Notes under the pieces: model-generated | The model's database searches: none | What the model saw: only the letters and a program-made list of their open reading frames with translations | What the model was told of the DNA's origin: nothing | Position numbers and translations under genes: made by a program | Shown here: positions 1 through 10,262 of the stretch, piece by piece | How positions within the stretch are numbered: the first letter of the stretch is position 1 | How the letters are laid out: each line of letters starts with the position of its first letter | NCBI GenBank assembly: GCA_949987705.1 | Contig: CATLJY010000195.1 | Coordinates: 1 to 64,000 of the forward strand | Length of the DNA: 64,000 bases | DNA from: Thereva unica | Taxonomy: Eukaryota > Arthropoda > Insecta > Diptera > Therevidae | Reading direction: 5' to 3'

Positions 1-371
1 AAAACTTTTACAATTTAATTTAAAAAAAAGGAGCTTATCCATAGTTCGTTAGCTAGGACTATATCTGGTTGTAAATGTAAAAGACACAATCTCTACAATG
101 TGCGTGACGAGTGCAACTATAAGTTATCCTTATCGTAAAAGATTTCATCTAAACCCTTTTTTTTACAAACACACACAATCACATTCTGTCATGGTCCCCT
201 TAACAGGAACAATAAATTAAATATTAAAAAAGGATCTCTTAAAATTTAATCATGGAACAGAGGCAATCCTTGAAGGACCATAGATAACGTCGGAATCCTT
301 CATTATCCCAGCCGGGGAATGTCTCCGATTCTACTTCAAAGGAAGCTACTTTGCAATCTGGCAACAGTTCC
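1..371. other. Sequence downstream of the GPCR stop codon
   Basis: AT-rich sequence 3' of the receptor stop on the minus strand, so it is either 3' UTR or the next intron. Candidate AATAAA-like motifs occur but I cannot choose among them. No ORF or repeat structure was recognised. Confidence 0.4.
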
Positions 372-717
372 TCACCTCTTTTCGCTTAGGATGATACTTT
401 GCGTTGGCGATGATCCTCCGTTGCTGTTGACGACACTATGTTGTAGCTGTAGGGACTGTTGGCGCTGGATGTTGTTGTGGTAGTTGGATGTCAATGTGGA
501 GTTGTTATTGCCGTGCATCGAGTGGTTGTAGTAGGTTGAGGTTGTTGCTCTACGCACTGACATGAAGCTAGTATCACAAGCACCTGTCGCTGATGAATGG
601 TGGCCCAATCGGTGAGGTTGGATGATCTGACGACAGCATAAGTAGCGGTGGAAATGTTGTCGGAATACACCTGAGACACAGTACAGAGCAACTGGATTCA
701 CGCATGAGTTGAGGAAG
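372..717 (-). CDS. Last exon of a CCHamide/bombesin-receptor-like neuropeptide GPCR (end of TM7 and C-tail)
   Basis: This exon encodes the end of TM7 and the cytoplasmic tail of a rhodopsin-family neuropeptide receptor, a plasma-membrane protein that couples a peptide signal to G proteins. The acceptor is a poly-T tract ending in CAG at 718-720. The exon opens in phase 2 and its first base completes a Ser codon with the preceding exon. It reads SFLNSCVNPVALYCVSG, containing the NPxxxY-type motif NPVALY, then an amphipathic helix 8 segment and a Cys pair (YLCC) suited to palmitoylation. A tail rich in Ser, Asn and Gln follows. The stop is TGA at 374-372, giving about 114 residues. The same bases form GAG|GTGAGG, a plausible splice donor, so the tail could continue past the window start. 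From memory the tail most resembles insect CCHamide receptors. I cannot decide between the two paralogues. Confidence 0.85.
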
Positions 718-1707
718 CTGAAAAAAAATATGGTTTTAATGTAACTTTATATTTGAGTTTGTAAATCTGTTTTTAATTTAAATAATTGAAATTTTATGAC
801 TAAAAATAAATATTGTTTTTACTCCAGGGAAATTAGCCATTGTGCTTCGAAATTATTCCAGGAAAGCTGAGCCTTGATGTTGTTGTTCTAAAAAAAGATC
901 AAAAGTCTCATCGATTTCAGTGGCATAAATTTAGGTGGGATCGAAGGTCACCAAAAGCAATATTTCTTAAATATTTCAGTTATGCTGATTTTTATAGACA
1001 AACTATGCATAATCAATTTTGTAGCTTAAGGGGTGGTTTTAAACAATGGAATTTGTTTTCTCCTGGACATAGCCTTCTCAAACTTCAGTAAAAGAAGTGC
1101 ATATTTCTACGCTAAGATATTCAACTTTTATAAGATCTATACAGCTCAGTCGCTAGCCTACAGTTACACAGGGGGACAAACACGCTGCTTTGTGCCCCAT
1201 GCCGGAACTGTGCTACACTGCTAGAAGTTCGACTACACCCTCCCCGTGGGGCGACTTGAAACAGACTCCTGGCATGGTCATGGTCTACCAGGAGTGCTGG
1301 CTAATGGTAGTCGGGTGGAGAGAATAACTCTCTTTAAAAACCACCCAACCTAAGATGAAACAGGATATGCCGATAGACTCGTAGCTAAGGGGGTGCTTGG
1401 TCTCTAATATCCGAACTCTTGATACCTGGAGTCCTCCAATTTTAATTAGCCTTCCCCCAAAATACGGGCTCGCTGTGGTTGACTTACTTTCCCAAATACT
1501 CGTGGGACCATTCATGGAAACTAAAAACAATAAAAATAATGAACTCGATGCCGCTCCGCCAGCATCATCCTCGTTAATTGTGCCGATGGCCACATCTGAA
1601 GTGTCCTTAGGGACACAAGAGATAGCAATTGCCTCAACTAGCGGAGCCATTGGGTAAGTAAGCTGTGAACCAATTGCTTCAACGAGCGGAGCCTTTGGAA
1701 CACACGT

Positions 1708-2160
1708 TTGAAATCAACTGCCTCGATTGGTGGAGCCATTGCGCACACTGCTTCTGCAGTCAGGTCGTTAATTTCCGGAGCTACCACCATTGTCCGAGAC
1801 TTGGACAAGATGGAGCTTGACAAACCCAGGTTTGTAGTAGTTGGATGTCAATGCTTTCAGGGAGCACTGGCAAAAGGCCTCTACAGGGATATGGCCCGGA
1901 AAAGAGCTTTAATAAAGCCCTCCAAAAAAAATGAGCTGAAGAGAGTTCGCTCAGAGGAGGAAACTCCTGAACGTGCGGAACAGATGAGGACCAAGACAGC
2001 GAAGGAGCCCACTCGCCCTACCTTTAGCCAGGTGGTAAGCAGTGTTAAGCTTGGTCTCGTCTCGGCTGACATGGTCAACTGCCCTCTGACACCTGAGCAA
2101 ATGACACAGTTGGAGAAAAATGAGCGCCAAAAGGCTTTCGCGGAGAGGCGGGGGATGTAG
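1708..2160 (+). pseudogene. ORF1 (gag-like) C-terminal remnant of the LINE
   Basis: An open stretch of 150 codons. The C-terminal part is rich in Lys, Arg and Glu (around RKRALIKPSKKNELKRVRSE) and ends in a charged, Gln-rich segment (PLTPEQMTQLEKNERQKAF). No CCHC knuckle is visible. The composition and the position just before an endonuclease fragment fit the ORF1 protein of insect LINEs, which binds RNA. It is probably dead because the following ORF is broken. Confidence 0.5.
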
Positions 2161-2189
2161 CAATAGTGCCACCCCAGTAGGTTCAACAA

Positions 2190-3120
2190 CTCATTGAGTA
2201 CTGTTGCAAGACGAAGCGGCAATTCGTTATCGGCTGTGATGCAAATGCCTCACCACTCCATCTGGAGGAGTACCGATATAAGCCAAAGGGGTGAGTGTCT
2301 TCTAGAATTTCTTGTTATGATAGATATTGCAAGAGTGGATACAAATCCACTTTTATCACTATTAGTAGAAAGAAGGTGCTGGACTTCACCTTCACGAGTA
2401 ATCTTTCTCCGACAGGATTGAAAACTGGCGGGTTCTGGACGAGGTCTCGCTGTCGGATCATCTGCCCATTAGATTTGATATTGTAGGCCTAAAGGCTGAA
2501 GCAGAATCAATCCGTTCCGTCCGCTCCGCACGTTTTTCCTTTGTTCTTTTTGACATTCCGTCCGCTTGATTGTGGCTACCGTTCCGTTCGTCTCATGGAA
2601 AGTTTATGGAAATGTCAAATTTCCAACTTTTAAAAACGGACGGAACGAATTGGTTCTGCTCGAGCCTTAAGTTTCAGGGGCTTGTGGCCTCGAAACCGGA
2701 CCTGCTTGCGGCTTTTAGCTCAGTGTGTGAATTGAAGAATGCGGCCACGCAGCTTACTGATGTGCTGATCTCTTGCTACCATGACAGTAACATTGTCTCT
2801 TCTTTCAGTCGTCGCGTAAAGTGCCCTGGTGGAACGACAAGTTGGCTGCAATGCGTAGAGAAGTTAGGAGATTGTTCAAAAGGGCAAAACATGCTGAGCA
2901 TTGGGATGAATATAGGTCCGCCCTAACAGCTTACAACAAGGAGTTGAGGCGTTCCAAAAGGAATGCCTGGAGGAAACACTGTTGGAGCCTTCAGACTCTA
3001 CCAGAGGCGACTAGACTCGAAAAGCTAATCCTTCAACGGAGTGGCCCTTTTGAAAAAGGAGGATGGTTCCTACATCTCTAACCATGAAGAAACTTTGAGG
3101 TACCTGCTTAGAGAGCACTT
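2190..3120 (+). pseudogene. Endonuclease-to-RT linker remnant of the LINE
   Basis: Translation in shifting frames gives VIGCDANAS near 2230, which corresponds to the catalytic Asp/Asn region of LINE apurinic-like endonucleases. Next come a hydrophobic run around 2290-2420, a degraded SDHLPIRFDI-like block at about 2450-2480, and a Lys/Arg-rich linker (CPWWNDKLAAMRREVRRLF) at 2818-2880. At least three frameshifts and an in-frame stop are present. No reverse transcriptase palm motif remains before the MITE. Confidence 0.55.
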
Positions 3121-3158
3121 TCCAGGGTCATTCCTCCATCCCGCTTAACCATCCCAGA

Positions 3159-3454
3159 CAGGCGCGGATCCAAGGGGGGGTTCTGGGGGGTCATGACCCC
3201 CCCCCAAACAGCCCGCATTTCAAAAAATAGAGCTGAAACAATATTTTGCAAACCGAAAAACAAAAAAACCAAACGAACAAAACCTAGTTTTTGCAAACAT
3301 AAAAACCTGAAACTAACCAAACGACTTTTCTTTTGTTGACTTGTTTTTTATTCATTGAAAAATTCGGCTAGCTTTGTTTATTTGGTTATTTTTGTTATTT
3401 TTTTTCTATCCTGTGACCCCCCCCCCCCGGAAAAAAATTCTAGATCCGCGCCTG
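3159..3454. mobile_element. hAT-type MITE with 8-bp TSD
   Basis: A 296-bp element has terminal inverted repeats CAGGCGCGGATC...GATCCGCGCCTG. It is flanked by perfect 8-bp direct repeats ATCCCAGA (3151-3158 and 3455-3462), the size hAT transposases make. Inside each end is a long G or C run (3173-3180 area and 3415-3428). There is no coding capacity, so it would need a transposase supplied in trans. Confidence 0.9.
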
Positions 3455-3462
3455 ATCCCAGA

Positions 3463-3640
3463 CCGTTGAAGGAAAGAGAAGAATAGGAAAAGTGAGAGAT
3501 AGTTTGGAAATACTAACTGCGGAAGATTGTTCCACAATTAAGTTGTTCTATCACGATAGTGAAAATAAGGTGTTTTATATTGTCCAAGGCGTAAGAGCAA
3601 CGCAGAATACCCTCACCAGTGAAATGGTTTGGACGGAATA
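3463..3640 (-). mobile_element. Degenerate LINE 3'-region fragment
   Basis: The stretch around GGAAATACTAACTGCGGAAG with TTGTTCCACAATTAAGTTG resembles 47140-47200, which belongs to the 3' part of another LINE copy. Here it is short and full of changes. Read on the minus strand it would be the C-terminal region of that family. Whether it belongs to the LINE on the other side of the MITE is unclear. Confidence 0.35.
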
Positions 3641-4330
3641 GAGAGCAGATTATTGTTGAAGAAGAGAAAAAGTTCGGGTGTTTATGCAGATTTCGATTGT
3701 GCAGATTTCGTTTATGCAGATTTGGATTGTGTATATAAGCAGTTCAAGCACTCGGAACATGTTTTGAAGGGATTTTTTTTATAAATTATTTTATAGGTTT
3801 CAATTTCCAGATCTCCACCAGAGAGGAATGGGAAATCTTCCAGCCTAACAAGATCTGGCTCCAAATCAGAGACGGGTCAATGAACTGTTGTTTTCTCCCC
3901 CTTGATGAACCTCCAAAAATACTTCCAGGAAACAACCGAAGATTTTCTTTGCAGTTGTCTGGCTTTTCTTAGGTTCAGACACCGTGCAGTTGGCAGTCTT
4001 CTCTTACAGAACTCGCGAGAGATTTCGAAGCATAAAGTGAAAGATATGAATCGACATCTAAATATGAGAGGCTGGATATAAACTCATTCATAGCACACTG
4101 AAATGCGTGTATGAAAAGGCTTTTTCTGAATACAGTTACAAAACTTTATTCGGTGGTGCGGGGTTGGCTACCCCTGGCTGTAGGGTATTCCTTTACAATA
4201 TTCATCTTTCTTTATTCAGGGAATTCCGTAATATTTTATTTATATGTAGTTCTTTTGTAAATATGTACTTCATTCAATAATTGATAGTTTTTAGCTTTTT
4301 CAAAAAAAAAAAAGCTTATACAGAGGCTCT
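3641..4330. other. No gene seen
   Basis: Mostly unique AT-rich sequence. Near 3680-3740 a short unit TTTATGCAGATTT(C/G)GATTGTG is repeated about three times. Nothing else recognised. Confidence 0.3.
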
Positions 4331-4387
4331 GTCCGTCTGTCCGTCTGTCCGTCTGTCCGTCTGTCCGTCTGTCCGTCTGTCCGTCTG
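4331..4387. repeat. Octamer microsatellite (GTCCGTCT)n
   Basis: About seven perfect copies of the 8-mer GTCCGTCT. The minus strand reads as Arg-Arg-Thr-Asp-Gly-Gln repeats in a spurious ORF. Confidence 0.95.
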
Positions 4388-4565
4388 AAGCCTACTTTCA
4401 TCTCTGAAAGTACTGCAGATACAGACTTGGGAAATATCTCAAAATGTAGCTCTTGGTCAAAAGACCAAAAACTGAGAAAATGGTCTGGAAATTTCAACCA
4501 GAAGTATATTTAACAACAAAAGTATATTTAACAACAAAAAAGAGATTTCTAATAAAGTTCATTTA

Positions 4566-4633
4566 TCGGTAGCCTAGAGGTAAGGCGCTGGAGTCATAAC
4601 CCAGGCGAACCAAGTTCAATCCCCGACCGCAAA
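4566..4633 (+). repeat. tRNA-like Pol III promoter unit, copy 1
   Basis: Box A is TAGCCTAGAGG and box B is AGTTCAATCCCC, spaced as in a tRNA. A stem CTGG(A)/(C)CCAG encloses the loop GTCATAA, which would put CAT at the anticodon position. The T stem does not pair and the acceptor is poor. I read it as a tRNA-derived repeat head, not a working tRNA gene. Confidence 0.6.
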
Positions 4634-5011
4634 ATGGTGAAATAAAAATTTTTTTTACTTCGGTGTAACATGTTTTAATTCTATTTCTCACTAAATTATA
4701 TTATTTAATAATGATACTCAGGAGAACATAAACATTTATTTAATTAGAAGTGCAAAAAAATCATTTTCTTGAGTTTTTATGGCTCTTCGGCGGCTTTATA
4801 AATCATTAAGAAATTTCGCGGAAATAATATAAAGTATTTATTTGTTTATATGCATATTTTATATGCTGTTCATTTTATTATAGTTTATAGTCATGTAGGT
4901 GGTGCTGTAGACCAAAACAAAAATTCAATTTTATCGAACTTCGCTGTGGATTTGTCACAATCAACCAGAAGTATATTTAAACAACAAAAAAGGGATTTCT
5001 AATAAAGTCCA

Positions 5012-5079
5012 TCGGTAGCCTAGAGGTAAGGCGCTGGAGTCAGGTTCCAGGCGGATCAAGTTCAATCCCCGATCGCAAA
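5012..5079 (+). repeat. tRNA-like Pol III promoter unit, copy 2
   Basis: The same boxes A and B as the copy 446 bp upstream. The anticodon-loop region is changed (GTCAGGTTCCAGG in place of GTCATAACCCAGG), so the CAT triplet is lost while the promoter boxes are kept. Confidence 0.55.
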
Positions 5080-5721
5080 ATGGTGAAATAATTTTTTTTT
5101 TTTACTTCGGTGTAACATGTTTTAATTCTATTTCTCACTAAATTATATTATTTAATAATGATACTCAGGAGAACATAAACATTTATTTAATTAAAAGTGC
5201 AAAAAAATCATTTTCTTGAGTTTTTATGGCTCTTCGGCGGCTTTATAAATCATTAAGAAATTTCGCGGAAATAATATAAAGTATTTATTTGTTTATATGC
5301 ATATTTTATATGTTGTTCATTTTATTATTGTTTATAGTCATGTAGGTGGTGCTGTAGACCAAAACAAAAATTCATTTTTATCGAACTTCGCTGTGGATTT
5401 GTCACAAAAAATATGTATGATTTAAACGAAACATTTGGTAGGTTTAAAACGAAAAGTAGATTATCTAATTTTTACCAGGGCATATAAACGCTTACTGAAA
5501 TGAATGAAAATTTATAAATTTCACGAACGATGTATTTAAGACCGTCCTTATAGTCCATGAATATAAGGAAGTGATTTTTCTCAGAATTTTTAATATTTTA
5601 CAAAAATTTTACAAACGATTTGCCCCATATCTAAAAAATTTTGCAGCCCTTTGTTTAAAAGCATATTTTTAAGTTTTTATTAACTAAATTTGTATGTATC
5701 TCTTCAGAATAACAAAACAAA

Positions 5722-8458
5722 AGTGGGATGTTGTGCCTAGAAACTAGCCACTAATTACGCTTTTTCTTGGTATTCTTTCTATTGAATAACACTTCAGTCT
5801 GGATGACAATATATTAAGTGAAGATTGTGAAGAATTGCGAAAATATTCAAACAAATAACTCGAAAAACTAACGCATCTTTCATGGAGATGCTGCTGAAAG
5901 AATTATACAATAATTACCCGCCAAGAATTTGAGAGAATTGATATATTTTAATTGCACCCCATCTATGACAAAGAATAGTGAACACCATCTATGGCAATAT
6001 TACATTACTCTTCGTTTTACCTATGATTATCAATTTCCATAAAATATACAAAATACATTTCATAAATAATAGAAAATCTGTTGTCATAAATCAGTTGTTT
6101 ACTTCCTTCTAAAGTTTATACATACATATCTTGCATTGGAATGTACCTTTTTATCAAAGCATGAATAAATAGGTTTATTGCCACATTACTACAAGTTAGT
6201 GTTTGGAGTAATGGGAAGGCGCTAGATCGGGGTGCGAAATTACCAGGTTCGATTCTTGATGAATTTTTTAAGTACTTTTTTTTTAGCTTTTTTAGTTATG
6301 ATGATTTATTGTAGTATAATAAACTAAGCCTGCGTTGATGATAAAATCTCAAAACGGCGACTAATTAAAACCTTTGGGACATATTCAATTGTGAGCTATA
6401 ACTCAATCTATAATAAGCTAAATAAGCCAAATCCGTTTTTAACTAAAACTTTTATTTCACGTTGCATTGATTTAATTATTGTCATAATGCTGTATCCTAG
6501 TGTGGCCATGGAGATTCATAAGTATTACACTGACCAACGCTATATATAATTAATCTTGCAAAGTTTTTGTTAAAGGCTTATGTAGGTTATAAGTTGTGAG
6601 ACTTTGCGTAATCTAAAACTTAACAAAGTATTTAACAAACACTACCAAAATCATCATAACTTAAAAAAAAAAAATAGTACGCGGCCATCGCCAGTATCGA
6701 ACCCGGGTCCTGTCGCACCCCGAGCTAGCACCAACCCATTACTCCAAACTCTAACTCGTAGGAATGTGGCAATAAACCTATTTATTCATGCTTTCAAAAA
6801 AAGGTACATTCCAATGCAAGATATGTATAAACTTTAGAAGGAAGTAAACAACTGATTTATGACAACAGATTTTCTATTATTTATGAAATGTATTTTGTAT
6901 ATTTTATGGAAATTGATAATCATAGGTAAAACGAAGAGTAATGTAATATTGCCATAGATGGTGTTCACTATTCTTTGTCATAGATGGGGTGCAATTAAAA
7001 TATATCAATTCTTTCATATTTTTGGCGGGTAATTATTGGTGTTGGTCTCTGCGAAGTGGGGGTACTTGTGTGCGTGCACGTGCTTATATGCTATGGATAA
7101 ACAGGTGGCTGTGTTTTTCAGTAGATGTTCTACATTTAAAGAAAAGTGAAGTGCGTGCATGATAATATTTTCTTTAAAAATAAAATAAAAAATAAAGTTA
7201 AATTGAAGTGTAAATAAATACAAAAGGCGCGGTAAGCTGAATTTTTACAATAATGTATGTTTAAGTAAAATAATACACCTAATTCTGCTGTGCAAAGTGA
7301 TTTTAGATTTGCCTCCAATCCATAGAAAAATGTTTAGATTCGTTTTACATAATTATATAGTGTGTACATGTGTGATGTGTTTTGTTTTTGTTTTTTTTTT
7401 TTTTCAATTTGACACTTTCGATTTATTGGCCTCGATTCCCAGATCCAGTGGGTCGGAAGTGAGTGCGGATTTGAGACTTTGCGATTCTCAAATCTGCAAC
7501 CGCGAATCTCTCTTTGACATTTTCCGTGCTTTAAAAGTGTGATCCGCAACAAATTTTCTGAGGATTTGAAACCACAAATGCGCCTAAGATAATCCGACAT
7601 CGGGTATTTCATTAGCGTGTGAGTCTTCACTCCGAATTTTTGATTTAATTGAATCCGCGACTGCGAATTTGAGAATCGCAAAGTGTCAAATCCGCACTCA
7701 CTTCCGCGCCGTCGGATCTGGGAATCATAATATTTTTTTTTTAAATTTCCTTCGGGGATTTTATTTCATATGAAACAAGTTTTTGACATGAATACGTCTC
7801 TAAATTTGCTTCCAGAACAAAAACCGATGATAACGAAATTATGGCATATAGTTTTTATTTGCAGCTCAAAAACTATTGTTTATATTGAATAAAGAAATAT
7901 ACCATGACGTGGGTGAAGAATCAAAGAATTTTATTGTTTACATTTGATTTCCTTTTTTTTAAGCTATGATGATTATATTGTAGTGTTTGTTAAATACTTT
8001 GTTAAGTTTTAGATTACGCAGTCTCACAACTTATAACCTACATAAGCCTTTAACAAAAACTTTTCAAGATTAATTATATATAGCGTTGGTCAGTGTGATA
8101 CTTATGAATCTCCATGGCCAAACTAGGGTGCGGTAAGCCGAATTTTTAACAATAAGACATGTATGTTTAAGTAAAATAATACACCTAATTCTGTTGTGCA
8201 AAGTGCATCACATTAGATTTTCCTCCAATCCAAAGAAAAATGTTTAGATTCGTTTTCTATAGTGTTTACATGTGTGATGTGCTTTTTTTTTTCAATTTGA
8301 CGAATTATTGGCCTCGATTCCCAGATCCGGCAGGTTGGAAGTGAGTGCGGATCAATCTCCACTTAATATATTGTCATCCAATCTGAAGTGTTATTCAACA
8401 GAAATAATACCATGAAAAAGCGTAATTAGTGGCTAGTCTCTAGGCACAACATCCCACT
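5722..8458. mobile_element. Composite of interleaved inverted repeats (foldback-type)
   Basis: Four pairs of arms are visible. Outer pair A: 5722-5820 with 8360-8458. Pair B: 5911-6322 with 6624-7035. Pair C: 6496-6664 with 7958-8128. Pair E: 7434-7507 with 7657-7727. Pair C is interleaved with B, not nested in it, so the block is not one simple hairpin. A direct repeat also links 7216-7480 to 8128-8354. Both B arms contain a tRNA-like segment with box B (GGTTCGA). No protein is encoded. The simplest reading is repeated insertion and rearrangement of non-autonomous elements. No clear TSD was found at the outer ends. Confidence 0.75.
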
Positions 8459-9165
8459 AGTTATAATTTGTAGATGTGTTATTTTTCGCAAATCAAAATT
8501 TGAAAATTGTTTTATTTGCGCCCGGTGCATAATGCCATATTGCGCCCCCATCACTTTTTGAAGAAAAAATTTACCACAAAGCAAAAAATGTTTTTTTTTT
8601 GAAATTTAATGAACCAACTAGGATCTATTAACTAGTTCACTATTTTTCATTGATTTACTGTAACACTTAAGGGTTTGGTTCTTCTTACTTCATTCATTTG
8701 GGCTTTTGGAAAATGTTGGAACAAGATTGACAAGTGTTACAACAGTGGCCATTGAGTTGATAACACGCCTTTTATAAAATTTTCCTGTCTAGCTGCCACC
8801 CGGGCTCCCGACCGCAGTCCTGCGTTTAGTCTGTTTGGAAGGTATTCACGAAAGCGAGTATGCTCCGTCGGTTTCTAAATTCCACTCTGGCCCCTCTTGC
8901 CCTTTAGTGAGCCTAGAAACTTTGGGCAGAACGGCGGCTGGCTGCTTCTTGGCTACCCGGGTTCCAGGCTGCCGTCCTGACTTTGGTGTGTAGGGAAGAG
9001 GTTCATCAGAGCATCCTGACAGAGCCTCCATATCGGAATAAGGCATTATACAACTGGGTGTGCCCGGTGCTCAGAGGAGATCATTAAACGACAGTGCAAA
9101 AACTGCCCCTGCTATGCAGTCCTCGACCCGATTATTTTACTTCTTGGCTTGGTAGGCCCGATCAT
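8459..9165. other. Unassigned stretch with a GC-rich island
   Basis: No gene is recognised. From about 8780 to 9160 the sequence is much richer in GC than its surroundings. It contains an imperfect direct repeat of about 45-50 bp, with copies near 8790 and 8948 sharing ACCCGGG, CGTCCTG-like and TTTGG blocks. A short (CATTT)n tract follows at 9165-9197. It could be part of a SINE or LINE 3' end, but I cannot place it. Confidence 0.35.
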
Positions 9166-9199
9166 ATTTCATTTCATTTTCATTTCATTTATTTATTAA

Positions 9200-9694
9200 A
9201 GTTACAGTTTTTTTTTTTTTTATGTGATAGACTAGAGGCTTAGGGGAAGCCCCTTTGTACTGTTCGACAATCTATTTTTTTTCGTATAGAATGTCGAACA
9301 GCAGCTCTAGCCGGAAGATAGAGAGTAGAAAGAGACAGAGAAGTAGGAAGGAGCTGCCACAACCTAGCCGCGATATTTTTATTCCACCTACATCCAACCA
9401 TTTCGCGACTCTGACATCGGGGCATTTGAGAAGAAACAACTCGCTGGAGTGTTATGCCTCCTGAAACGAGTTGAATCTCATCAGCCAACCGATGACATGC
9501 GCTTGGTGGAGCGGGGAAGGACTAGCGAAGACTATGACAGGAGGAATCAGGTATGTAAAGAGAGGAGAAGAAAAAAGTGAAGTAATATGGGTGGGAAAAT
9601 GGAAAAGGCGAAGGACCGTGGGGCTGGCCGGGATTCGAACCCGGGACCTCTGGGATAGTAGTCAGGCGCCTTACCTCTAGGCCACCGAGGCCCC
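9200..9694 (-). mobile_element. tRNA-derived SINE, copy 1
   Basis: Read on the minus strand, the head GGGGGCCTCGGTGGCCTAGAG contains box A (GTGGCCTAGAGG). Box B (GGTTCGAATCC) follows about 40 bp further on, as in a tRNA. The body continues to an A-rich tail at about 9212-9200. A second copy lies at 39352-39740 in the same orientation. The 3' tail (TCACATAAAAAA) resembles that of the LINE fragment at 46926-47410. Pol III transcription is inferred from the boxes. Confidence 0.82.
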
Positions 9695-9852
9695 CGATTA
9701 CAATATCTTATTCCGCTAAAAGCGTATGTACTTTAGAATTATATAACGGCCAATTAAGCAAAAACAATTATGAAGTGTAAAAATTTTTAAATAAAAACAA
9801 AATTATATAAAGAAAAACAAATAACAAGAAGAGTGAAAAAACTGAAGGAATA

Positions 9853-10116
9853 TTATTGACTAGTAAAATAGTTGAAGACACGTTTCCTGAAAACACCCAA
9901 TGACCCCGCACTCTGTATATCAGCGGGTAAACTGTTCCATAATTGTGTAGAGTGAACAAAAAAAGATCTCTGCGCAACTAAATGGGAGAATCTAGGTAGG
10001 ATAAATAGTATTCTTCTAGTCGTACGACCAAAACGGAGATACTCGTGGAGGTATGATGGACGATCAGAGTGTAGGAGTTTATTAATGAATGTCATTGCCT
10101 TGAGCGATAGGTACAC
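9853..10116 (-). pseudogene. C-terminal domain of the LINE ORF2
   Basis: 87 codons ending at a stop. The block FVHSTQLWNSLPADIQ with FRKRVFNYF is the common C-terminal signature of CR1, jockey and related insect LINEs. A gap with shifted frames separates it from the RT. Confidence 0.75.
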
Positions 10117-10262
10117 ATCAAGTGTGCACCCCAGAACAGAAGAGCGATATTGACTTACCTATATGGTCAGATCGGCGAAGATTATAAACAAACCTTGTAC
10201 AATCGTTGAAGGCTACATTGAGTTTATCACGACATGACGCATCAAGGGACGGGAAGACCAAG

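Larger units (their letters stand above)
1160..3158 (+). mobile_element. Decayed non-LTR retrotransposon (jockey/LOA-like), left part
   Basis: A GC-richer island begins near 1160 after AT-rich intron. In order on the plus strand it shows an ORF1-type remnant (1708-2160), then endonuclease C-terminal sequence with the CDANA motif (about 2190-2480), then a linker before the reverse transcriptase (about 2560-3120). Frameshifts and stops break every part, and the N-terminal half of the endonuclease is missing between ORF1 and CDANA. A hAT MITE interrupts it at 3158. The assignment rests on motif order and on the usual CDANA...RGESLLEFL-like pattern of LOA/jockey-type endonucleases. The clade is uncertain. 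Confidence 0.65.
4500..5405. repeat. Tandem duplication, 446-bp period, two copies
   Basis: The first copy starts near 4500 and the second near 4960. The landmark TCGGTAGCCTAGAGG occurs at 4566 and 5012, a period of 446 bp. The copies stay nearly identical through TTCGCTGTGGATTTGTCACAA at both ends. Differences are mostly in the tRNA-like part, including the anticodon-loop region. Each copy carries one tRNA-like Pol III promoter. Confidence 0.9.

Noticed and set aside
4331..4387. Regular short repeats that might be taken for a CRISPR array
   Set aside because: The 8-bp units have no spacers. It is a plain microsatellite in a eukaryotic intron.
4566..4633. Possible functional tRNA-Met gene
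   Set aside because: Boxes A and B are present and the loop has CAT, but the T stem and acceptor do not pair properly and the unit is part of a duplicated repeat.
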